Shown here: piece by piece, positions 56,166-64,000 of the stretch
Layout: each line of letters begins with the position of its first letter
Position numbering within the stretch: the stretch's first letter is position 1
NCBI GenBank assembly: GCA_039621445.1
Contig: CP154954.1
Coordinates: forward strand, 61,005,858 to 61,069,857
Length of the DNA: 64,000 nt
Source of the DNA: Euglena gracilis
Lineage: Eukaryota > Euglenida > Euglenophyceae > Euglenales
Direction: 5' to 3'
Notes under the pieces: model-generated
Databases searched by the model: none
The model's input: the letters and a program-made list of their open reading frames with translations, nothing else
Told to the model about the DNA's origin: nothing
Translations under genes and position numbers: made by a program

Positions 56166-56819
56166 GCCAGAAGAGGGATAAAAGGCACCAAAAAAACAGC
56201 CACTGTACACAGGGGGGTAGTGCCTGCCTGGGCAGGCACCCCAAGGCACTCCGGACCCCCCCCCCCCGGGGTTGGTAAGAACAGCCTGGTGGGCAACCAA
56301 CCGCTTTGCACACACAAAGGGATTTTGTTATTTTTGGCAGGGGGGAGGTGCGGGACAGAAATGGTCGTTTTTTTGGGATGTGGTCACCAGCAACTTGTCG
56401 CCAGCGACCACCAAGAAAATTCGGCCAACCCCTGGGATTTCTGTCATATTATTGGTGATCAGCCGACTGGTCAGCCCGGCCACCGACTGTTGCTCGGCCA
56501 TCACCAACAGTCGCTAGCAACTAGTTGCTGGCGACAATGGGCCGCTGGTCAATGTCCAATGAACTCTCTGACCCTGGCGGTGCTATAGGGACAGGGGTTT
56601 TTTTTTAGTCCTGGACCCCCTCCCCCCGGGGGGGGGGGTGGGTGGGTGGGTCCCTTGGACCAAGCACCTTCGGCGATGCAGGGCGATGCAGGGCGATGCG
56701 GGAATTTTGGAGGCCAAAGGTGGGATTCCGATGCAGGGCGATGCGAGGATTTTTTTTGGATTTTTTGGATGCGGGGATTTTTGATGGCTGAAGTGGGGTC
56801 CATATTTGGGCCCATACTG
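56166..56819. other. Intergenic DNA, no recognised gene
   Basis: Begins with the right GCCAGAAG duplication. At 56589-56650 is a left-end relative of the 228-bp element (CAGGGGTTTTTTTTTAGTCCTGGACCCC) with no right end. GATGCAGGGCGATGC repeats at 56678-56750. Confidence 0.55.
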
Positions 56820-57066
56820 CTGGGTACACCTCCGTTGTCTCGTCCCTCCCTCCCTCGCAGACCACTCCAGCCTGCCTTTCATGTCTGCCCGTGCCTCTGC
56901 CTATGCTGCCGTGCTGGACCTCTCCATCCCCCTCCGGGAGGTGTGTGACTCTCCTGCAGCCGAAGGTATCGTGCCCCTGCTGCATACCTGCGTACAGCCT
57001 CCACATTGGTACTTGCTTCGTACCTTAGTCGACGATGTTCTCTCTTGCTCGTCTGGCCTTCCCTGA
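56820..57066 (+). other. Unrecognised coding-like stretch
   Basis: A pyrimidine-rich run ending CCTCGCAG (to 56861) resembles a 3' splice site. It is followed by an open frame (within 56806-57066) reading PFMSARASAYAAVLDLSIPL and PLLHTCVQPPHWYLLRTLV before a stop. C-runs are absent here, unlike the surroundings. It could be an exon or gene relic; no family recognised. Confidence 0.3.
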
Positions 57067-57489
57067 GTGACTCCTGGAGTGGAAGCTCCGGTGGGAGAGG
57101 GAGGTTATGGGGAGAATCTTAAGTTGTGGGATAAACGGGTGACTGTAGTCGCGGTTGTAGGCATGACATGATCATGTGCATCCGTGGATGCTTGTAGGGC
57201 ATGTGAATCCGAGGATGCTTGTAGGGGTGCGCATGTGTAGGGTGCGCATGCTACGCCTTTGGAACAATTGGCATCCAACGAGCCGCGAATTTAATACACA
57301 AAGTCGCGAGTGGATGTCGAGGACAAGAAGCAGATGGTGGACAAGATGCAGATGCTGGACAAGATGCAATGAGACAAGACGCAGTGGAAGAAGAAGCCAG
57401 ATTGGACAACACAATCGACTGGTCGGATACGGCCACACTTTGCCGTGGCTTTCCTTGGTTGTTGCTGGTTTAACCTCTGCACCACATCC

Positions 57490-57905
57490 TGTGCCGGCAA
57501 AAAGCAGCAAAAGTGGTCAAAAAGTGGTCAAAAAGTAGGCAAAAGTGGGGTAAACTGGTCAGAAAGCAGCAAAAGTGGTAAAAAGGTGGGCAAAAGTGGT
57601 CAAAACACAGCAAAGGTGGGCAAAAAAGTAAAAGTGATCAAAAAGCAGCAACAATGGGCAAAAGTGGGCAAAAAGTAGCAAACGTGGGAAAAAGTGGTCG
57701 AAAAGCAACAAAAGTTGTCAAAAGTGGTCGAAAAACTAGGCAAAAGGGGCAAAAAGTGGCCAAAAAAGTAGCAAAAGTGATCAAAAAGCTGCAAAGGTGG
57801 TTGGAAATGGGCAAAAGTGGTCAAAAAGTAGCAAAAGTGGTCAAAGTGGTCAAAAAGCAACCAGAGGTGGCCAAAAGTAGCCAAAAGTGGGCTAGAGCGG
57901 CAAAA
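57490..57905. repeat. CAAAAAGTGGTCAAAAG degenerate array (cluster 3)
   Basis: More than twenty irregular units of AAAAGTGG, AAAAAGTAGC and AAAAAGCAGC spacing 9-20 bp. Confidence 0.75.
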
Positions 57906-58136
57906 GCAGTAGGCATTATAGGAACACCTTCAAGGGCTCCAAAGGTGATGCAGGGCGATGCGGGGCTCAAAGGGGTGGGTGACCGAAGGTGCTTGCCTTG
58001 GGGGGCAGTGCCTGGTGGGTATATCTTTTTCGGCCGAAATTTTTTTAAAAGGTGCTATTTTTAGAATTTCCGGGGGGTCCCGCGCAGACAATTGCTTAAG
58101 CACGCACTGTCCCCCCCCCCCCCCGGGGGGGGTGGG

Positions 58137-58319
58137 TGACTGGTTTTTTCAGAGTGACTGACTGGTTTTGGGCCCGAACCCCCTCCCCCCCCCCGGGGGG
58201 GGTCGGCCAGGAGTGGGCAAAAGTGGCTTGAGTGACCCCGGCGCCGAAGGCGCCGGAAAATCTTTTTTGGCCTAAAATGGCCTAAAGTGACTGGAAAGTG
58301 GCCGTTTTTCTGAGTGGCC
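58137..58319 (+). repeat. Direct repeat upstream of the aldolase gene
   Basis: GACTGGTTTTTTCAGAGTGACTGACTGG through CGGCGCCGAAGGCGCCGG to TTTCTGAGTGGCC, duplicated at 59296-59459 inside intron 1. The copies differ mainly by a C/G run. Confidence 0.85.
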
Positions 58320-58610
58320 GACCCCCCCCCCCCGGGGGGGGGGTAGTGACTGGCTGGTTTTTTGAAAATGAGTGACTGAATGGTTTTTAAAAAAGTGGAG
58401 TGACCCCCCCCTCCCCCCCCCCCCCGGGGTCGGTAAGCAATTGTATGGTCCCGCGCCCCCCTGGGGGGGTGGGGGGGGGCCCCTCCCCCCCCCCCCCGGG
58501 GTCTTAAAAAGAAGCCTGGAGGGGGGGTCGGACCCCCCCCAAGGGCTTCCATACAGCCCTGCCCCCGGGTCTTCAAAAAGCACACCCCACTTTCGTTCAG
58601 GTTCTTTCAA

Positions 58611-61600
58611 ATGGCTCTTGATTTGCCTGATTTTCCCAAAGACCTGAAGGGTGTTTTGGACGGCAACCAAGTCCGAACTCTGTTCGACTTCGCGCAGAAG
58701 AAGGGCTTCGCAATCCCTGCTGTGAACTGCACATCGTCTTCCACCGTGAATGTGGTGCTGGAAGCGGCCCGAGACACCCACAACCCGGTCATCATCCAGG
58801 TGTCCCAGGCAAGGCGTCGCTAGGGACAATACGTTATTTACCACCCCCCCCCCCCCCGGGGGCCAGCCCATACCCAAGGTGTGTCCGACCTGGTCACGGG
58901 GGGTGACTGACTGACTGACTGGTTTTGGCTCTGGACGCCCAGAACTGACTGGTTTTGGCTCTGAACGGCAAGAAATGGCCACCTGGCGCCGGAAAACTTT
59001 TTGGGGGTTTGGGCCAAAATCCATTGATTTTGAGCCACTTTTGGCCGAGTTGCCAAAGTGACCGACCCCAGGGGGGGGGGGAAGCGGGTGATTGGTTTTT
59101 GAAAGTGAAAAGTGACCCCAGAAAGTGACCGGGGCAGGGAATTTCTTAAGGACCCCGGGGGGGTGGTCCAGCCTCCGACTGGCAAAAAGGCTGCTTACTG
59201 GAAATGAGCTGCTGGCTGGACCCCCCCCCCCCCCGGAGGGGGGGTCCGGGGCTGGAGGGGGCTGGGCTGGGTCGATGGTGGCCCCCGGGGGGGGGGTGAC
59301 TGGTTTTTTCAGAGTGACTGACTGGTTTTTGGCCCGGACCCCCTCCCCAGGAGTGGGCAAAAGTGGCTTGAGTGACCCCGGCGCCGAAGGCGCCGGAAAA
59401 ATTTTTTGGGCCTAAAATGGCCTAAAGTGACTGGAAAGTGGCCGTTTTTCTGAGTGGCCCCCGGGGTAGGGTACCCTCCGGCTTCCCTGAAATTCCCTGA
59501 CCTGGGGTCGGTGAGCAATGGTGTGGTCCAGCCATCTGGTGGTCCAGCCACCCACCAGCCTTTTTCCAGCCCCACACCCCCCTCCTCCCCAATCAACGAG
59601 TTTTAATTATTTCCAGCCACCTGAAAAAGGTGGCTGGTTGTCACAGATTTTGGCTTTTGGGGGGCAAAAATGAGCCAAAAATGGGTTGGATTTGGGCTGG
59701 CCAGGGCGAGCTTGGGGTCAAAAAATGGGTTTTTTTTTTTGCACAGTTGGCAATTTTTGGGGGGACATTTCTGTGGTTCTGGTTTTTTTTTTGTTCCCGG
59801 TTCGACCCCCAGTGGAGCACAGATCTAGTTGCGTGATGGGGTTATGGATGATGGGGTGGGGGAGGAGTCAGCCAGCAGCCTTTTTCAGCCAGCCCAAATT
59901 ATCCAGCCTCTGAGCTGGACCCCCCCCCCTGTGGGTGCGCAAGCGACTCCCTGGTTCCAGGGTGGTGCTGCCTTCTATTGTGGCAAGGGAGTGAAGGATG
60001 AGAAGCTGATTGCCAGTGTGGCAGGCTCCGTGGCGTTGGCACACCACGTGCGGGCCGTTGCCCCATACTATGGCGTTCCAGTTGTCGTTCATTCCGACCA
60101 TTGTGCCAAGAAGCTGCTTCCGTGGTTCGACGGCATGTTGGATGCCGATGAGAAATATTTTGCTGAGCACGGCAGCCAGGGATTGACATGCGGAGCCCCA
60201 CACAGAGCAAAGTGTGATATGGAGCAAATCACCAAGCCAGTGTCAAGAATGCATTTCCGGGTTCATTTTGCACTTCCGGGTTCATTTGTGGAAAAGAAGT
60301 TTGTGGTTTATCAGGTTTTTTGTCTCTTACCTGGTGATTTAGTCGGCCCAAGAATATTCAGGGATGTTTAACACCATACAAGCAAGAATTTCGATAAATT
60401 TTTGATGATCCGTCACAATGATTTTGAAAATGTTGATCCAATTTTTGGAAAATTTGCCACAATTTCAATGTTTGTAGTTCATCCACGGAACCCAAAAAAT
60501 TGTGCCTTGTTTGAACATGCCAACCACCCACGCAAACCTTGGGGCAAATGGCATGGAGACGGTGCGCACCAGAGGTTTTTTCAGGACCTGGGGAGGGGCA
60601 TAAAATCATTTGGTCAGTAGCCGACCCCCCACGGGGGTGGATGACTGCTCGGACCGCCCTCCCAACATCTGGGATGGTCTGGACCACCCGCTGGGTTTTT
60701 GGTCACTACTACTTTCCCAAAAACCAGTTACTCATTTTTCTTCGGAAAACCAGTCAATCATTGGCCCGGGGGGTTTGGGGCTGGTGGGTATATCTTTTTC
60801 GGTGCCAAAATTTTTGTGCTAAAAAAGTGCTATTTTTGGCACTTTTTGGCCATTTTCGGGCAAAACGTGGGTGGGTCCCCCGAGAGCCCCCCCCCCCCCC
60901 CCGGGGGGGCCAACCCCAGGGGGGTGGGTGGGTGGGTGCTGACCCCCTCCCCCCCCCCCGGTCCTAAAAAAACCTCTGCCCTGTCCCCTATGCACTGACC
61001 GCCCTGGTTTGTCTTTTCCCTCCTTTCCAGCATTTTCCACCTTCCGAATTTTTTCTCTTTCTGTTTGTGAGCAGGCTTCTGCTTAAGGGATTGCAGTACC
61101 CCGGGGGGGGGGGGGGCTGGACTGCAGCTAGTCCAAATTTGGCAAGTGGGATTTCTAAGCAGACCCCCCCGGGGGGGGTCTGCTAGCAGGGCTATTTAGT
61201 GGAATTTTTTTTCCAGTGACCGGTGCAAAGCGCCGGAATTTTTTTTGGGACCCCTAAAAATGGCCCAAAAAACCTCATTTCCACCTCGGCGCACAGCGCC
61301 GGAGGAAAGTTTTTTTCCAGTTGGGGGACCCCCCACTGGGGGGGAGGGGGGGTCTAGCCAGTCGATTTTTTCCAGTGTCTAGCCGATTGGCCAGCCAGAA
61401 CCCCCTTAAGCAAAAGCCTGTTTTTTTTGTGAGGTTTTTAGCCAATTTTTCCCATCTATTGGAGTTCAGCTTGCCAACGATTTTCTATTTGCAGCCACTG
61501 GTGCCTGGACCACTGTCAAACCCTGACAGCGTCCCCCTCTTCTCCAGCCACATGCTCGATTTGAGTGAAGAAAATGACGAGGAGAACATTGGCACGTGCG

Positions 61601-62030
61601 TGAAGTATTTCACTCGAATGGTATTGATTTTGTTTTCTGTGCAACTCCATTCCTTCTGACTCCGCAGGCCAAGTTGAACCTGTGGTTGGAGATGGAGATT
61701 GGTATCACTGGAGGTGTGGAAGATGGCGTGGACAACAGTGGGGTGGCCAATGACAAGCTGTACACGTCGTCGGAGCAGGTCTTTGCTGTCCACAAAGCAC
61801 TCGGCGCCATCTCGCCAAACTTCTCCATTGCTGCTGCTTTCGGCAATGTCCACGGTGTGTACAAGCCAGGCAATGTGAAGTTGCAGCCCAATCTGTTGAA
61901 GGAGCACCAGGATTACGCCCGGAAGCAGTTGTCCTCCTCTGAGGACCATCCTCTCTACCTCGTGTTCCGCACAGGCTCCAACAGCCAACAGCATTGAGTG
62001 CGAGGAAATTCTGAAGCCGGTCCCATTGGG
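58611..62030 (+). CDS. Class II fructose-bisphosphate aldolase, exons 1-4 (3' partial, probably decaying)
   Basis: Interconverts fructose 1,6-bisphosphate with DHAP and glyceraldehyde 3-phosphate in glycolysis/gluconeogenesis; metal-dependent. Exons: 58611-58808, 59961-60181, 61530-61620, 61668-62030. Exon 1 starts MALDLPDFPKDLKGVL with no transit peptide, so cytosolic; PAVNCTSSSTVNVVLEAA matches the FbaA-type N-terminus. Exon 2 has GGAAFYCGKG and VHSDHC (catalytic Asp and first metal His). Exon 3 has PLFSSHMLDLSEE. Exon 4 has GGVEDGVDNS (one of the usual Glu pair is Val) and AFGNVHGVYKPGN (second metal His). The third metal His motif FHGGSGS reads FRTGSNS, and a frameshift near 61995 follows. 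Intron 1 is GC-AG (GCAAGG), intron 3 is 47 bp GT-AG, the intron 2 donor is unclear. Later exons were not found. Confidence 0.85.
58809..59960 (+). other. Aldolase intron 1 (GC-AG)
   Basis: 1152 bp between CAG and GGTGGT. Donor GCAAGG, acceptor TTCCAG. It holds the repeat 59296-59459 and C/G tracts. Confidence 0.75.
59296..59459 (+). repeat. Direct repeat in aldolase intron 1
   Basis: Second copy of the segment at 58137-58319; also includes the CGGCGCCGAAGGCGCCGG palindrome. Confidence 0.85.
60780..60975 (+). repeat. Relative of the 228-bp TIR element in intron 2
   Basis: GGTGGGTATATCTTTTTCGG, ATTTTCGGGCAAAA, C/G runs, GGGTGGGTGGGTGC and CGGTCCTAAAAAAACCTCTG follow the interior and right end of 55938-56165. 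The left terminus is missing. A third partial relative starts at 58015. Confidence 0.65.
61072..61420 (+). mobile_element. Complete CAGGCTT-TIR element (349 bp) inside aldolase intron 2
   Basis: Termini CAGGCTTCTGCTTAAGGG and CCCTTAAGCAAAAGCCTG are inverted repeats with two mismatches. TTTGTGAG precedes it (61064-61071); on the right a T-run ending TTTGTGAG (61426-61433) fits an 8-bp duplication altered by T-tract slippage. CAG termini and 8-bp duplications suggest a non-autonomous hAT-like element. It contains GGACTGCAGCTAGTCC and GGCGCACAGCGCC palindromes and no ORF. Confidence 0.75.
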
Positions 62031-62571
62031 GTATTTAGTGAGCGTTGGCTTTGTGCGAGGGGAGGGGGAGGGCTTTGGATGAAGCTTTGGATGATGGAGG
62101 GAAAGCTTTGGATGAAGCTTCTCCGTAGGTTGTAGGTGGTAAATCCCCCTCCCAAATAACACCCCCCCCAGGGAATTTCTTAAGCCGGAGGGTGCCCTAT
62201 CCCCCGGGGTGGGGTCCAGCCAGCCAGCAGCACAAATTCGGGCTGGGAGCCCCCCCCCCAGGAGTCGAGTGAAAAAAAGTCGGGTCCAGACCAGCCGGAG
62301 CAGCCAACTGGGCTGCCCAGGTCACCCATCCCTGCATTTTTTCCCCTCATCACAGCTTGCTCCGTCACAGCCCCCCCCAGCCTTGATCTAGCGCCATCCA
62401 TCAAAATGTCGAAAATGGAAAAAATGGTGTGGAAATTTTGGGTTTTCATCGACCCAGCCCAGCCCAGCCCCCTCCAGTCCCGAACCAGGTTTTGAATAGT
62501 GCTGAGCTCTTTATTAGCGCGCCCCCACCCCTTCATTGACCCCCGGCCCGGCCCGGCAGCCCGGCGGCCCG
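62031..62571. other. Downstream of aldolase exon 4, no further exon seen
   Basis: GTATTTAGTGAG at 62031 could be a donor. Contains AAGCTTTGGATGA repeats (62070-62120) and C-runs. The expected continuation after the glycine-rich loop (VVKxNxDT) is not found to the window end. Confidence 0.5.
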
Positions 62572-63440
62572 AAAAACGCTCGTTTTCGGATCAAAGCAGT
62601 TTTTCTGGGTCCGGGAGGCCCAAAAACATCGTTTCGGGCAAAAAAAATTTTTCGACTGTTTTGACTCGGGTTTGACCCAGAGTCACTGGGTCGGCGGCCC
62701 GAAACGGGACGCTGGCGGGTCGAAAAACGCTCATTTTCGGTTCAAAAACGGTTTTCTGAGTCCGGGAGGCCAAAAAACATCGTTTTGGGCAAAAAAATTT
62801 TTTCGATTTTTTCGACTTTTTCGACCCGGTTTTGGCCCGAAGTCAATGGGTCGGCGGCCCAAAACGGGGCGCTGGCGGGTCGAAAAACGCTCATTTTCGG
62901 CTCAAAGACGGTTTTTCTGGGTCCGGGAGGCCAAAAAACATCGTTTTGGGCAAAAAAAATTTTCGACTTTTTTGACCTTGTTTTGACCCAAAGTGAATGG
63001 GTTGGCGGCCCAATACGGGGGGCACTGGAGGGTCGAAAAACGCTCATTTTCGGCTCAAAAACGGTTTTTCTGGGTCCGGGAGGCCAAAAAACATCGTTTT
63101 GGGCAAAAAAAAATTTTCGATTTTTTTTCGACTGTTTCGACCCGGTTTTGGCCCGAAGTCAATGGGTCGGCGGCCCAAAACGGGGCGCTGGCGGGTCGAA
63201 AAACGCTCGTTTTCGGCTCAAAGACGGTTTTTCTGGGTCCGGGAGGCCAAAAAACATCGTTTCGGGCAAAAAAATTTTTTCGATTTTTTTTCGACTTTTT
63301 CGACCTTGTTTTGACCCGAAGTCAATGGGTTGGCGGCCCAAAACGGGGCGCTGGCGGGTCGAAAAACGCTCATTTTCGGCTCCAAAAAACATCGTTTCGG
63401 GCAAAAAAAATATTTCGATTTTTTTTCGACTTTTTTGACC
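62572..63440. repeat. Tandem satellite, five to six units of 150-162 bp
   Basis: Each unit: GAAAAACGCTC(A/G)TTTTCGG, GGTCCGGGAGGCC, AAAAACATCGTTT(C/T)GGGC, TTTTCGACTTTTT, GACCC(G/A)AAGTCA(A/C)TGGGT and CGGCCCAAAACGGG. The GGTCCGGGAGGCC string recurs near 62608, 62760, 62919, 63075 and 63237. The last unit lacks its middle part. Diverged single units occur at 43995, 50572, 50737, 52715 and 63780. Confidence 0.9.
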
Positions 63441-63778
63441 CATGATGCCATGACCATCAGGGCCATCCTCGGTCATGATGGTCATCATGGGTGATGATGG
63501 GCATCATGGGTCGTGATGGGCATCATGGGTCATGATGGCCATCATGACCCATGATTGGCATCACGGGTCATGATGGCCATCATGGGTCAGGATGGCCATC
63601 ATGGGTCATGATGGCGATGGCCATCATGGGTCATGATGGCCATCGTGGGTCGTGATGGCCATCATGGGTCATGATGGGCATCATGACCCATGATTGGCAT
63701 CAAGGGTCATGATGGCCATCATTGGTCATGATGCGCATCATGGCCATCACGGGTCATGATGGCCATGATGACGATGAT
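63441..63778. repeat. GGGTCATGATGGCCATCAT palindromic microsatellite
   Basis: About 17 units of 18-20 bp made of ATGATGG and CCATCAT blocks; each unit is nearly self-complementary. Confidence 0.9.
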
Positions 63779-64000
63779 GGTCGAAAAACGCCCATTTTCG
63801 GCTCGAAAACCCCTTTTCCGGGTCCGGGAGGCCAAGAAGCATGGTTTTGGGTAAAAAAAAATTTTCGATATTTTTCGCCTTTTTTGGCCGAAAACGGCCA
63901 AGTCCACCAGTGGAAAAAGTGTACAAAATGGCCAGAATCGGCTGAAAAACAGCCGTATCTCGGGCTACGCGAACAGTTGTGGGGAAATCAAAATACCGGT
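63779..64000. repeat. Satellite unit with longer 3' extension
   Basis: One further unit, continuing into AAACGGCCAAGTCCACC and GGGAAATCAAAATACCGG. The same extension follows the unit at 43995 (GGGAAATCAAAATACCATG near 44182), so the satellite belongs to a longer dispersed element. Confidence 0.7.

Larger units (their letters stand above)
60182..61529 (+). other. Aldolase intron 2
   Basis: About 1.35 kb. The acceptor is CTGACAG before exon 3. No GT stands at the donor; reading-frame continuity suggests the exon ends at CAGGG, so the donor is non-canonical or the site is damaged. It contains two repeat elements (60780-60975 and 61072-61420). Confidence 0.55.

Noticed and set aside
59829-60371. 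A 180-codon single-exon protein
   Set aside because: The aldolase-like part begins at the GG after the TTCCAG acceptor (59961); the sequence before and after is intron read in frame.
62672-63445. Long frames rich in FRLF and KTSFWAK
   Set aside because: They are translations of the 150-162 bp satellite in several frames.

Overview
The window is eukaryotic nuclear DNA, most likely from a unicellular alga or protist with a large, repeat-rich genome. One conserved gene is split by spliceosomal introns, one of them GC-AG. There are two Ty3/gypsy chromoviruses, a LINE, a tRNA-headed SINE, TIR elements with 8-bp target duplications, and very many C/G homopolymer tracts. Operons, Shine-Dalgarno sites, rRNA, CRISPR and complete tRNA genes were not seen. 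The lineage cannot be fixed from sequence alone. GC-AG introns, a class II aldolase and intron-resident TIR elements would suit a dinoflagellate or another alveolate/stramenopile-type alga, but this is only a guess.

Region 1 (149-21603) is a head-to-tail array of four near-identical 5.36-kb units. Each unit holds about 2 kb without a recognised gene, an antisense 3' fragment of a LINE, a plus-strand gag of chromovirus A fused by internal deletion to the end of A's integrase core, then an 822-825 bp LTR of chromovirus B with about 400 bp of B's interior. Copy 4 keeps ancestral bases that copies 1-3 have lost.

Region 2 (20384-32755) is a complete chromovirus B, 12.37 kb, on the minus strand. 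It has two LTRs starting TG and ending CA, a primer-binding site, a polypurine tract, and a CGGG duplication where it split A's integrase gene; A's integrase tail and chromodomain resume at 32756-33354. B's order is gag (repeats, coiled coils, capsid, GK-rich tail), a C5-cytosine methyltransferase-like domain, a Dam-like NPPW domain, protease, RT, RNase H, integrase, chromodomain. Stops and frameshifts show that this copy is dead. Two methyltransferase-like domains in a chromovirus pol is the most interesting content here.

Region 3 (33.4-43.2 kb) holds an unrecognised, broken plus-strand reading frame (33.7-36.4 kb), a LINE reverse transcriptase whose motif A Asp is Gly, a minus-strand coiled-coil retroelement ORF with two 2A-like motifs, a SINE with a 14-bp target duplication, and a decayed exon of NAD(P) transhydrogenase.

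Region 4 (43.2-64 kb) is C/G-tract-rich DNA with palindromes, two foldback elements, VNTRs, TIR elements and a 150-162 bp satellite. It contains one gene, class II fructose-bisphosphate aldolase (four exons, 58611-62030, 3' end not found), whose C-terminal metal-binding motif is damaged.
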